The position numbers were made by a program, and so were the translations under genes. Below the pieces are notes generated by a model, which worked only from the letters and a program-made list of their open reading frames with translations, made no database searches and was not told the origin of the DNA. Shown here piece by piece: positions 1-11,766 of a stretch of 64,000 bases of DNA (within the stretch, counting starts at the first letter, position 1; each line of letters starts with the position of its first letter). Source of the DNA: Enoplolaimus lenunculus. Taxonomy: Eukaryota > Nematoda > Enoplea > Enoplida > Thoracostomopsidae. The stretch covers positions 248,001 through 312,000 of the forward strand of contig JASANG010002365.1 of assembly GCA_030248215.1 (NCBI GenBank). Direction: 5' to 3'.

Positions 1-30
1 GTACATTATTCTATCAGGATAACCAGTCGC

Positions 31-331
31 CATGGTGCAAAGCGGAACAGGATTATACCAGAATCGAAATCGGTACTACAGAGTTTGTGACTAAACAGAT
101 AATTTGTATTAACAAGTGTAATATTTATTTAGGGCGTCTGTTGGTTGGCAACAATTCGCACAAACTTCGCATGAACAAATTGGTATTGATAAGTTAACTC
201 CGAAATCAATTTAATGGATATATAAATGATACACAATTTTTGTGCAACATACCACAACAAGTAGGCCTAAAATAAAATTTCAAACTTTCGATTCCCAATC
301 TAACCGGAACCGGAATTCCCGTTGCACCCTG
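31..331. mobile_element. hAT-type MITE, CAGGGTGCAACCGG family
   Basis: The ends are CATGGTGCAAAGCGG and CCGTTGCACCCTG (imperfect inverted repeats), flanked by a perfect 8-bp duplication CCAGTCGC (23-30 and 332-339). The internal ACCGGAACCGGAA stretch is shared with the other copies. Confidence 0.75.
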
Positions 332-439
332 CCAGTCGCCACAAGTGACTACCGAATTGTGCGCCACTACGACGCACAACATGCCTTGTTTATCTGCAAT
401 TTATACCGGAGAACCAACGTAATATAATGTTGTGGAATT

Positions 440-545
440 GGCGATAATCGACTCAGCGGTAGAGAGTTTGCCAAAGAATCGTAGGTCGCTAATTCGAACC
501 TACCCGTAATCCGCTTTTCCAGATATAGTAAAAAGGCCTTAAGTT
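440..545 (+). mobile_element. tRNA-derived SINE fragment
   Basis: Carries a B-box-like GGTCGCTAATTCGAACC followed by CCGTAATCCGCTTTTCCAG. The same head and junction recur at 2695-2960 (opposite strand) and 17595-17765. Confidence 0.6.
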
Positions 546-789
546 TACAATCCTAAAACGCGAGTTGGACACGGTATCGAGTCGAAATGGGATGGACAAA
601 CAAGGGATGAGCTTTTGTCATAATATGGCGATGCATGGAGACAACATAAACCTCATGCTGATGCTGCACAGCGGTTAAAATACTTAAGCTTATGTAGTGC
701 CTCTTATGCACCAGCAGTAAAGACATGGAAGAACAAAGATGCATGTGTATGGTTCTTATAATGCATAAAAAAGAAAAACTCGGCAATCA

Positions 790-880
790 TTGCGAGGCGG
801 CGTGGCACAGCGGTGGTGCACTAAACTTTGGCCATGGGTCATGGGATCGAAACCTCATAAGAACGCACCTCATTTTCAGC
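790..880 (+). mobile_element. tRNA-like SINE head
   Basis: GGCGTGGCACAGCGGTGG resembles an A box and GGGATCGAAACCTC a B box, at tRNA spacing. It does not fold convincingly into a full tRNA cloverleaf, so it is more likely a SINE head than a gene. Confidence 0.4.
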
Positions 881-932
881 CGCAACCACTCAACTTTTAA
901 CTGTCGTACGCGTGCCTACCCAACTTATCACT

Positions 933-1110
933 AGGAATGTGCACATTAATCGGCATCGGTAATAATCGGCACTGTTCGATAGCAGCCAGCAGGAATGCTA
1001 TCAGATTTATTTCTGGGCGCATATCAGTGTGTCTGGTCAAGAAAACTGTTAGCTCTCTTGTGTCCAAATTATTTCCCAGTTTCTTTGACAAGGTACCTAG
1101 CCCAAACGCC
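933..1110 (-). mobile_element. truncated hAT-like MITE (TAGGRATGTGC family)
   Basis: Begins TAGGAATGTGCACATTAATCGGC and continues with a segment shared, inverted, with 3000-3203 (for example CAGTGTGTCTGGTCA). Only one end is present. Confidence 0.55.
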
Positions 1111-2036
1111 GGCAAGTTCGTCTCAAACACTCGGTAGTATAATACATTAAAACAGCAGGAGCGGCCCAGTTGCACACCATTTAACGAAAACCAGCAAGTT
1201 CCTGCAAGTACAGCCAACATGACCTTGCATACTATCGCGAGAACAACCAGCATGCTACCCTAGCTATATCAACACGGTTCATAAATGTTTTACAGGGTGC
1301 TTTCGTGTGAAATTTAGTTCAAACAAATAACTACCGATGTGCAAGCATGGCCGAGCACGAACTTATGGTCAAAAATTTGCGATGGGATAGTGGGTTTTGG
1401 CATGTTGAAAATTGGTTATGAAATCTTTCGTCCGAGCAAATTGCTTTGTGCAGATTATCTTATCTTTTGAAAACTGGCGTAGGGCGCTATTTGCAAGTAA
1501 ACAAGTACAAATTTTCGTACGATGAAATAGAACTGTTGTAAATGCGCAAGGTTTTCTAGAAACGTACATTTTAAGATTTCTCACTTCTTTCAGTTGCCAG
1601 TTGCTTTGTAGTTGAACACATCCACTTGTATTAATTGGATTATACTTATCGCAGTCGTTAGTTTTCAGCTACATGTTGTACGCTCAAGAAATTTTTTGTC
1701 TTATAAATGATGGTTCGTTTTTCATACATGAGAAGTTTGCCCTTGTTCATTTTGCAAGATATACATAGCTAAGTCAATATTTGTGCATATCACAAACAAT
1801 TGAAGTTCATTGTCATTGTAACGCTATCAATAGATGATTTAGAAAATTTTTATTTATAATCGGGTGAAGAAGAAGGCGATCTTTACGATGTTTATCAAAT
1901 GAAAAGCACCGTGTAGCAAATGGAATTCCGATTCTTGTGAATTAAATTTCAATACCGGTTTCGATTAAATTAAGTGCCGTTTTGCTTGGCAGCCTGTTGT
2001 ATTTGTTATGAATTTACATATAACTTTTACCTTTAC

Positions 2037-2283
2037 TTAACGCCTTCTCACATTGAGTTGCTTATAGGCAACTCAGGGCAGTGTATATACGTTAAATAAT
2101 TTATATCGGACCGCGTTTAACACTTGCACACGTATACATAGTACTAAATCACCACAAGACGTGAGAGCCCCCTATAGCTGAGTGGTGATGGTATACGCCT
2201 CCCACTCCAGCCACTGGAGTTCAATCCTAGCATAAAAGTATGTCTCAGGGGAAATAGAAAATATTCATGTGAGAAAGGGTTAA
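2037..2283 (+). mobile_element. piggyBac-like MITE with tRNA-like core, copy 1
   Basis: TTAA at both ends; the end ATGTGAGAAAGGGTTAA mirrors the start TTAACGCCTTCTCACAT. Near the start sits a diverged form of the perfect 20-bp palindrome GAGTTGCCTATAGGCAACTC seen in other copies. The core TAGCTGAGTGGTGATGG and GGAGTTCAATCCTAGC resemble Pol III A and B boxes. Confidence 0.8.
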
Positions 2284-2564
2284 ATTAACCACATGTTGAA
2301 ATTTGGTCTTTCTTGTGTTTTACATTTTTTCAAAATAGAACCAAGTAGAATAGTATTGTTTTTGATGCGAGTCAAAGATTAATATATAAAAACTGTTTCT
2401 GGTGGGTGCAAGAGGCACCCAATTCTTGATGGTCGTGTAGGTCGAAACCGCAGACCACGACCGGATAGATATGTCAAATCTAATACTAAACAACATTGAA
2501 ATATCAGAATGCCAATGTGCTAACAATTCTTCCTTCCGTGGCCTAACGTATCCAAAGTGTTTAC

Positions 2565-3203
2565 TAGGGATGTGCTGATAAAATTTTTGCCGATACCAAT
2601 GCCGAAACTTATTTTGAAATTTTGCCGATGCCATTGCCAATTTCAACTTTAATACGCCATGCCTAATAAGCAGGTAGGATCTTATACTACATGTCAGTCT
2701 AGGTAGGAACCGGTCGTTCCTTGACCGTCCATCCCATTTTCGACTGGACACCGTGTTCATAGCGCGGCAGTTTACCATTGCACTCACGGCGTAGCCCCCA
2801 TGTCAGTCTAGGTAGGAACCGGGACTTCAGACCTTTGTACTAAGCAGCTGGAAAAGCGGGTTACGGGTGGTTTCGAACTAGCGACCTTCTACGTGTCAGG
2901 CAGACGCTGTTACCACTGCGCCACGCAGCCCGCCTGTCCAACTACCATTTTCGTCGACTATATTTGTCGACCGTATGCTGCCAGCGAGTTTTTTCAAACA
3001 CAGACACAAGAGAGATAACAATTATCCTGACCAGACACACTGATATGTGCCCAGCCCACAAATGAAAATGATAGCATTACAACTGACTGTATTGTGCAGA
3101 AAGTATCGGCAAAGAATCGGCAATTTTTTGCAGTGTCGATATCTATCCGACACTCACGAAATATGCCGATTATTACCGACGCCGATTAATCGGCACATCT
3201 CTT
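2565..3203. mobile_element. hAT-like MITE carrying a nested SINE
   Basis: The ends TAGGGATGTGCTGAT and ATCGGCACATCTCTT are inverted repeats; the flanks GTGTTTAC and GTATTTAC differ at one of eight bases. A minus-strand tRNA-derived SINE lies inside it. Confidence 0.7.
2695..2960 (-). mobile_element. tRNA-derived SINE
   Basis: On the minus strand the head reads GGCTGCGTGGCGCAGTGG with a B-box-like GGTCGCTAGTTCGAAACC, then a tail containing CGGTTCCTACCTAGACTGA twice. It matches 17595-17765 over head and first tail segment. Confidence 0.7.
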
Positions 3204-3338
3204 GTATTTACGTGAAAAAGCTTTCGAGAAATGCATCAAAATACCAAATTTTCAGGCTGTAATGTAGTAATCATTGTATATACAATATATACGTATAGAT
3301 ACTCGCGTATATTTATATGTGCTCATTTTAACTGTTTG

Positions 3339-6300
3339 ATGGCAGCGGTGCAACAATTCGCTTGGGGTCAAGACGGATTAGTTCAAGTCGATCAATATCA
3401 GAGTGAAGTGTGTAAAAACTAACAGAATTGAATGCGCTTGGAATTATTTATATAGCTGTGTACTAACTAATTAACTTAAACTAGTTGTACTGCTTATTAA
3501 TGTAATCGGTAACCAAATCCATTAAGTCAAATGGCGCAGTTGCTATTTTTTGCGACAGTAGGAATAGAAATATATAGTAGAAGCAAAAACGTGCGTTAAG
3601 CGAATTTTTGCTATTTGATTCGTAAGGTTTCATAAATCTTACAAAATCCCATCAGACGTTTCAATGACAACTTATACGTAATTTTTTAGCCTGTCTCTGC
3701 AATATCCGCCATGAGCAGTAATTTACAAGCGGAAACTGACATGTTTGGGGCGTATAGTTGCGCTGCGGGATACACTCAACAAGATATTGACAGTATGCTA
3801 TATTTTGTACTTACATTCTGTGTGAATTTTAGTATTCATCTAGTTTATTTATTTTAGGATAATCAGTAGTTCGGTCGTGCATCGTACGTTCTCAGTCAGA
3901 TTAAAAACCTGTCAAATTTTTACAGTTTCAGATCATTTATTGACAAATATATTCCAACTTGTTTAGTTGGTATGCAAGATTTAGGAGCTATGTCAGGTAT
4001 ATATAATAAACATTGAATTTTTTGTTTTAAAAAATAAAGCAATGGACGTTACATATATTGTATTGCCGGTTTATCATACGTACTATAATTTTAAGGTATC
4101 AGCGAACATTATAATGCTTCTCGATCTCAGAGGATTCGGGCAATATTGTTTCCGGAAACACTTGATACCAGCACGATGACTACGCCGGAACCTGCTCTTA
4201 ACTGCGCAGGTGGAAGTTTCGACCTGGGTCAGTCGTCTAATGTGTTGAAACTTGCGGAACCGTCACTGCTGCTTAAAACTGCTATTGTTGATCTGATCAA
4301 TTATCAAGACGATGCTGAAGTGACAGCAAAAGCGATTCCAGAATTAATTGCATTGTTGTCAGATGAGGACCCGGTAATTTTTTAAATTTATACTGTTTGG
4401 TGAAAGTGCATATTAAACGGGTTCGGCAAGTTCTACACTGGAGCCGTGTTCTTAAATATTGCAGCACTAATCATTGGTTGGTGAGAGGTCTTGTAACTTT
4501 GGAACCAATAAATTGTGAGCCCCGAAATTCAACACATTTTTAGGTTTATTTTATCCTATTCCTGAGCAAATTTTTAGCTCAGGTCTCTGCCTGCAGGAGC
4601 TAGTAAGTTTGATACTTTTTCACTAATTGGTACTGGGCCACTAGTGCCCGGGCCGATACCAACCGTGCTCAAGTTAGAACACGTAAACATAATTATCAAC
4701 GTGAGTTGCGACATAGGTAATATATATGGTGGCTAACAGCGGGAAAGTAAATCTGGATTCGGTCCAGCAAATACAGCCCCAGCATAGGGGCCGGGGCCAG
4801 GCCCCTAGGCATCTCTAATATGTATCTATATTTATTTATATATCGGTGTTACAGTCATTTGAGAATGTGTGTCCTAGATATTTAGTGTCGGTTTTAGACT
4901 TAAGCCAGAGAACTGACTTAAGCGTAAGGTGAAATGTCATTGGGAACCTCCTTATAAAGTCAGGCCAGATGTTCCAAATTGGTGCAGCCTCTTGGCATAC
5001 CTCAACCACTTTGGCAAGCAGAGATTTATATTCAAAATATCAAACTTTACTGAAAACTACAAATCTCGACTTTAGTCAAATTAAGTCAAAATCTGACTTA
5101 AGTGGTGTAGCTGCAACCCAGCCAATAGCTAATAAGTATTTATAGTATATATGCACTGGAGTTTACTTTTGGTATTTCAGAATGTTGTTACGCGTGCAGC
5201 GCTAATGGTATATCAACTAAGTCGCAAGGACGCGTCGCTATTTGCGATAGCGAGCGATCAAAATTTGCTTGTGTCTCTTGTTCGCACGCTCGAAGCAACT
5301 GCTGATCCTGAAATTTGTCGCTGTGTGATTGGGACATTACGTCAAGTGTCACGAGTGAACCCACCGGCCGGAGCGTTAGCAGTATTTCATTCGGGAGGAA
5401 TTCCAGCGCTGGTTCGAATGTTGAGGTTGGTTATATTGCAAAATACAATTAAATTTGTAACTAATGTAAAATATTGGTGTTTTGGTATCGCTTTGCCTTC
5501 AACTTTGCTTACAGCCAAAATAGTGCCAAATGTGTCTGAGTTAGGCTGCAACCGGAATTACAATTTACCGGAACCGAAAAACGAAAAGTACATGCCACTG
5601 AAAAATTTATTTTAATTTTCTTTTTGCTACATTATTGGTGAAATAACACTTAGTTGAAGATAGATATTCCCTTTATCTGTATATTTTAGATTATCATAAT
5701 CCACGGAAGTGCAATATACCATCGATGGAAATCTACATAATTTTTATCGGCATTTTTTATTGAAATATCTTAACTTCCACCGACCAAATAACCTACCGGA
5801 ACCGGAGGTCAAAAGTTGCCGGAACCGCAATTCCGGTCGCACCCTGGTCTGAGGGTTTACAAAATATGGGTGTGTAACATTTTTTGGAACAACTTAATTT
5901 GTCTTACAAATTTGACACAACTAGATGGTTGAAAATTTCAATCTTGCCACCAGTTAAGCAAGCTATGTCGTTCACTGTAGTTCAATTGTTATTGTAACAT
6001 TTATTTCATTGTATACAATGAGATTATTGGGTTTAGCTCACCGAATGAATCTGTTCTGTTCTATGCTGTTACGACAATTCACAATATGCTTTTATATCAA
6101 GAAGGTGCAAAACAAGCGGTCCGTGCTGCAGGTTTGTGCGAAGGTTTTGTTCTGGTGTACTACGAAATTGTGTAGTTATTGTAGTAAAATTGACTTTACT
6201 GATTAAGATGTTTTGATTTGATTCATTAGTGAAAAAGTACTTCGTGGATTTATTGTACGAGACATATCAATGATATGTCTAATGCCTACGTCGTGGCCAT

Positions 6301-9300
6301 GTTATAGTCTTCAGCTAGGAAAGTATCTCAAGTACCTACTTTAAGTTTGTTACGTTTCCGTTCAAAACTGATTTATCGCTATATTTCAGGTGGAGTTCCT
6401 AAAATGGTAGCACTACTACAGAAAGGCAATCCGAAATTTCTTGCTGTTGTCACCGACTGTTTACACTTGCTTGCTTCTCAGCATCAAGATACTAAGGTGA
6501 GTAATGTTTTCTGTTAGGCTTAAGGTGAGTGACCATAGTCTCATGCTGCCAGGGTGCAACCGGAATTACAATTTACCGGAACCGGAACCGGAACCGGAAT
6601 TTGAAAATTTTACCGGAACCGGAACCGGAAAGTGAAAAATGCATATCACCAAAAATTTCATTTTAATCTTATTTTTTGCTCTATGATTTGTGAAATAACC
6701 TTAGTCGAACATAGGTATTTATTTTATTTGTTGTATTTTAGATTTTCATCATAGACTGAAGTGAAATCCACCATCAATGGCTTATATTCGGAGTACAAGT
6801 GGCTTTCAAAAAAGATTCTTATTAAATTAGCAAAGTTAAGAAAACGGCCAAATTATAATACCGGAATTTTTAAATCCGGTAAAAATTTACCGGAACCGGA
6901 AGGTGAAAAAATGCCGGAACCGGAACCGGAATTCCGGTTGCACCCTGCATGCTGCCTATATAACAGGTTTTGTTTACAACATTTTGCTGTCTTCTTAAAT
7001 TCGGTTCCCATTTTTAGCTACGAGAACGTTGCTGTAGAATTCGAATATAAATGGATCACTGAATTTATTGTAACTAGTGAAAAATGAAATAACAATAATC
7101 ACAATGTTGACGATAAGATTAGATTGTAATCTGAAGCTGGTGTTTAAATCATTAACGCGAGGGAAGGTTAGTTTTGAAATACGTTTTTAACAGTGCTCAA
7201 AACACAAAAAATGTGCTATAATTATGCTTGATATGTTGACAGACAAAAATAGCGTCGTGTGGAGGCGATGCCGAACTAATTCGTATTATGAGCTCATCAA
7301 GTTATGAAAAACTACAATGGACAACTTCAAGACTAATTAAAGTACTCAGCGTTTGCCCAGCTAACAAAGCTAACATCATTGAAGCAGGTACAGAACTCAC
7401 TCGGTTGGATGAGTAAACATTTTGTTTCCATCAAACAGTGCTGGATTGCAGGAATACGGTGTATGTATAATTTGCGTTAGTATTTTACTTTGACAAATGA
7501 ATCTTTAGAATAAAATTAATGATAAGTAATTAGCCAATAACCATATTTTGGTTTTTACCGCCATAACGCTGGTACCACACAAACTTATGAAACGTGTGTT
7601 GGTGATTTCTTCAAACTAACACAATTGTTAATAGGTGGTATGCAAGCTCTAGCGTTACATATTCGTGGACCCAGCGAGCGTGTGGCATTAAATTGTTTAT
7701 GGGCGCTGCGAAACTTGTCAGATGCGGCAACTCGAGAAGAAAATATCGAAGTTTTAATTGAAGACACAGTGGCATTAATGAACTCACCTAATTCAACCGT
7801 GGTGTCATGTTGTGCCGGAATTTTATCAAACTTAACGTGCAATAATCAACGAAATAAGGTAACGCGTGCAGTCAGACGGGAGAACGGGGAGGAACAGCGG
7901 TTTCACCGTACGAAAATTCTTGACAGCAGAAATCTGTAGTAAAAACGTGGTGAACGCGTGAGTGTTCATCAGAAGCTTTGACTAATTTTAGTGTTGTGGA
8001 AGCAAAGCGTTCGTCGACAAGATCAATGTATTTATCAGCATTAAACGAGCGGTACAATGTACTGTTATGCAGCACATTAGGTTTAACGGAGGCAGTTAAT
8101 CAAATAAGAGGTGTTAATGTAATACGATGGCTTTTCTTTAGGCACTTGTTTGTCATGTTGGTGGCATACCTCAATTATTGTCAGTTCTTTCAACATTTCG
8201 TGAGCAGAATCGAGAAGATATTACAGAGCCGGCGGCCTGTGCATTACGTCACATTACCTCTCGTTATCCGGAGGCTCAAATGGCACAAAACGCTGTTCGA
8301 TTACACAATGGATTGCCGGTTGTGGTGTCGATGTTAAATGCTAATGCACAGTGGCCGTTGGTTAAGGTACGAGTTTAGTTTGATGCATGTAATGCGAAAT
8401 AATTGTCCTATGGTTTATGGCGTAGAGTACATGCAGGCTTTGGACTAAACTTTTTGCTTAGGCTTAGGCTCTCTTCTAAACTTATCCGTACGTAGAGCAA
8501 TCGAGGCATAGTTTTAGGCTTAGGAATTCATGTAGCACCCTGCTGTGTCTATAAGAGTGACATTGGCTATATATTTTTGCACAAAGTAAGTTATTTGCCC
8601 TGTTTTGATTTGTAGGGCGTTTTCTGTAACCGTATATTTTAGTACTAATAAGTTTGAGGTATGTACTTATTTATGGGAAGAGTTAAAAAATATTACAAAC
8701 TAACATTGGATACGTATTTTGTTAAATTTTTAATTCATTGTTTAGAAGTTCTCAGCATTTCAGGCTGTAATCGGCGTTATTCGTAATTTGGCGTCATGTC
8801 CGTCAAACAAAGAGCCGCTGCGTGAATTAAAAGTTATTCAGCTGATATCTCAAATATTAACTAAAAGCTTTAACGATGTACAACAGGTAACACACTGAAA
8901 GTTCTGCTTTGGTGTTTTGCAATTGTGGTTGTCAAGCATAGGCTAATGTCTGGTTCTTCAAGAAATTTTTTCAATCAAAGTCTTATTTGATTTCGTGATT
9001 TATTCGGACACGCAACAAATTAACAATCACAGTCGTTTTTCTTTGCAGACCGGCGTTCGACAACAGGTGGGTTTTATCACGTCATATGTTTATATAAAAC
9101 ATCAGACGTGATAAAACCCACGTTTGTCGAACGCCGCGCAAAGCACAATCATCATTTTAGGCAGATCTAGACGATGGTAGTGACTTCGTTTCTCAAAACG
9201 CTTATTTCGCACATTATGGTTTTGGATCTGTTCATAATTTGCATTGCATAAGAACTTCAGTTTGTAGTTTTTATTTTTCTTTGTATTTTGCAGGCAGGAG

Positions 9301-11469
9301 ATGCAGGTGTTTACGAAGGCGGTGTTCCAATGGCAGATATAGTTGAAAACTGTGCTGGCGCTCTGCAAGCTATCGCGAAACAAGATGCTACAAATCGGAC
9401 ACTAGTCAAACAACACAATATCATTCCGTTGTTGGTGCAAGTATGGAATTGTTGGCATTAGGAATTTACAAATATTTTACTTAGTTATTTGTTTAGCTAG
9501 CAACAGTGCTGGTAAAGATTTTTCGTTTAAAACCGTAAACAATTAGAGGCCCATGTTTGTTATAGGGTCTGTCTCTCACTGGGAGACAGACTTGCTGGAT
9601 ACTTATCGACTGGGAAGCTTTATGCTCATGCTTAGGCTTAGGCTTATGTTTGGTTGGCAGGCCTCTACGATTAACATTGGTGTAATTGGTAAATGTTATT
9701 GTTCGTAGTGAAATTTGCAGACATTTGCGCTATTTTAGTTGCTCTATCATACTGAAACGATTCAACGCGTTGCAGCCGGTTTATTAGCAGAATTAGCGAG
9801 CGATCGTGATGCTGCAATGTTGATTGAACAAGAAGGAGCAACTGCTCCGTTAACAGAAGCGCTGCATTCGAAGAATGAAAGCGTTGGTAAGAACCACTGT
9901 GTTTGGAGCAAAAGCGATTAAGTTACGCAGTGTTTGCTCTCCGGGTTCTAATAGGATTGGTGGCTAATCCAAACAGTAAATAAGCTAAGTTATTGTTGGA
10001 TATATTGGTTTTCATCACTTTTATTGTGTAAATATTATTTTAGGGACCATTTTTCCGACGTTGTTTTTTCTCTGGTGGTTCTTTGACGTAAGAATATATC
10101 GGAAACTCACCTCATTGATAGTTTAATTGTGAATTCTGTGTTTTAAAACAAAATAATGCTAGCTTAACGTAATGTTTCAGCAACATATGCAGCAGCAGTT
10201 CTGTACAGAATGGGTCAAGATAAGCCGGAAGACTATCGTAAACGCCTTGGAATGGAGTTAACGTCATCTTTGTATCGGGATGATTCGGCGCCGTGGGCTG
10301 AGGTATATTCTTTTGATGCTACAGTTGTCTAATTCAGTAACGAAAGTTCTGGCTAATTAATTTGGCCAATGTTATTTTGAAACCCATAACAATAGTATAT
10401 ACATGTCCTAAGCGTAAGCCTCAGCGCATGGATTTGTCTACACAACTAAGCCTAAGCAAAAAATTAGTCTAAAGCTGGAGCTTACCCTATTGTAGTCCCG
10501 CAAAAAATGGTTCGCCCTCAAAGTAGCATGGTGCATCAGTTTTATATCCTCACTGTTTCATGAGCAACCAATATGAATTTGATTCTAATATCTGAAGAGT
10601 TTGCACAAAAATATATTTTCAACTTGACTTGGAAATGCGAGACTACTTCAACGTATATGATCAATTATATTAGATATGAACTAATCTTAACCGCTCTAAG
10701 TATCAATTGTTCAGCTTTCTTACCTGAAAGCATTTGTTATTCATTTTAGGAGGGCATGGGTGATTTACGTGCAATGCCAAACGACGACGCTTTCCACGAT
10801 TATTCATATCAAAATGGTATGATTTCACTTTAGATGACTGTGTATGGGCGTTTCTTATTTTTGATATTCTGTTTAGGTTAATAAACGTTGGTGCTTTTAT
10901 AATTATGTCAAAGGCACATATTTACAAACCGCGTCGTAGGGTGGCAGCTTCGAATCAGTAATTGGAAAACTACTGATTCGGACTTACCAGGAACAGAAAC
11001 TGAACTAAAAACATTTTTGTGTACACCTCGGAAATGGTCTAAAATTCCTAAAAGTTGAGGGAGTTGAACAGTAGACTGGACAGCTTGAGCAGCTATGTCG
11101 TATTTGGAAGTGACAGTTCAATCTTTCGTTGGACTGAAATTTTTTGGTCCTCATTAAAATTCGAGCGTCATTTTTGTAGGGCATTATGATACGATGTTGC
11201 CAGCTTCACAGCATACAAGTCAAACTATGATCAGCGCTGGTGGGTACAGTTCTGTGCCAACCAATGCTGCACCCTCGATGTATGGAGCAATTGAAAATAT
11301 TGGCGTTGGCGGACAGCCGCCGTTGATTCAAGCGAATGGTCATGGGCCTGGTGGAGGTGCTGCAGTATCACCACCTCCTCAAAATGGCGTAAGAAGACCT
11401 CAAGAATGTGAACAGCCGGGAGCAAGAGGTACCAGCGGCCCTATGTCGTGGTATGATACTGATTTGTGA
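3339..11469 (+). CDS. CTNNB1: beta-catenin (armadillo-repeat adhesion and Wnt effector)
   Basis: Binds cadherin tails and alpha-catenin at junctions and TCF/LEF in the nucleus. Exons: 3339-3407, 3690-3792, 3967-3996, 4096-4373, 5181-5425, 6037-6131, 6390-6496, 7243-7387, 7635-7858, 8142-8366, 8764-8886, 9049-9066, 9294-9440, 9739-9886, 10181-10302, 10750-10816, 11180-11469. All phases fit, giving about 811 residues (human 781). Family landmarks seen include [96 protein letters not shown] and the C-terminal PDZ ligand WYDTDL. Lysines equivalent to human K312 and K435 (TCF contacts) and the tyrosine equivalent to Y142 are kept. The N-terminus is the least certain part: exon 1 rests on an ATG at 3339, open coding and a phase-0 donor; an alternative start is ATG 3711. 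No DSGxxS degron is visible. Exon 12 is a possible cassette. Confidence 0.94.
5542..5846. mobile_element. hAT-type MITE in beta-catenin intron 5
   Basis: The ends are GGCTGCAACCGGAATT and AATTCCGGTCGCACCCTG. The flanks GTCTGAGT and GTCTGAGG look like an 8-bp target duplication with one change. Same family as 31-331 and 6550-6947. Confidence 0.75.
6550..6947. mobile_element. hAT-type MITE in beta-catenin intron 7
   Basis: Inverted ends CAGGGTGCAACCGGAATT and AATTCCGGTTGCACCCTG are nearly perfect, with an exact 8-bp duplication CATGCTGC on each side (6542-6549, 6948-6955). The inside is rich in ACCGGAACCGGAA. This is the best preserved copy in the window. Confidence 0.9.
9041..9143. repeat. 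near-perfect ~100-nt palindrome around the microexon
   Basis: The left arm 9041-9083 pairs with the right arm 9105-9143. The core CGGCGTTCGACAA and GTGGGTTTTATCACGTC are both repeated in inverted orientation with only a small internal mismatch or indel. The spacer between the arms is itself palindromic (ATGTTT...AAACAT). A transcript would fold into a stem of about 40 or more base pairs hiding the 3' splice site, microexon and 5' splice site. It could be a folded MITE. Confidence 0.85.
9049..9066 (+). other. 18-nt cassette microexon of beta-catenin
   Basis: The sequence between TTTGCAG and GTGGGT encodes TGVRQQ, phase 0 on both sides, so skipping it keeps the frame (VQQ to AGDAG). It falls in the loop of the arm domain where human beta-catenin has the flexible QDTQRRTSMGG stretch. 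The whole exon and both splice sites lie in the left arm of a hairpin (9041-9143). It could instead be a chance open splice-site pair inside a small palindromic transposon. Confidence 0.5.
10366..10515 (-). mobile_element. TTAGGC-rich hAT MITE remnant in beta-catenin intron
   Basis: On the minus strand it carries the family body (CAATAGGGTAAGCTC..., TTAGGCTTAG) and an end like GGCCAATGTTA. Similar shorter remnants lie at 8410-8545 and 9555-9670. Confidence 0.5.
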
Positions 11470-11760
11470 CAAAACAACGAAGTCAAATCTTTGAAATTCA
11501 TAGTACTTTTAATTAAATATTGTTTAGTTAAAATAACATTGTGATTTATGTTCTTGAAATTTTGGCCTAACATCTGTCGATTTGTTTTGTCGTTTGATCT
11601 GCATTTATTTATTTGAATCTCTTTTTAACGAGTACAAAGCACATTTTCAATTTTGTATTGTTGTAATCGTTGTTGTTGTTGTTAATTTTGGTATGTTGTG
11701 TTTGCATCGATAGTGTTTTATTTTTTGTTTTATCGATATATAAAGTATGTCGGGTTTATT

Positions 11761-11766
11761 AATAAA
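11761..11766 (+). terminator. candidate poly(A) signal of beta-catenin
   Basis: AATAAA lies 292 bases after the TGA stop in an AT-rich 3' UTR, and is the first canonical signal downstream. Further AATAAA hexamers near 12117 and 12984 could give longer transcripts. Confidence 0.5.

Noticed and set aside
2170-2260. A tRNA gene
   Set aside because: A- and B-box-like motifs exist, but the acceptor and anticodon stems do not pair well and the block recurs inside a TTAA-flanked MITE.
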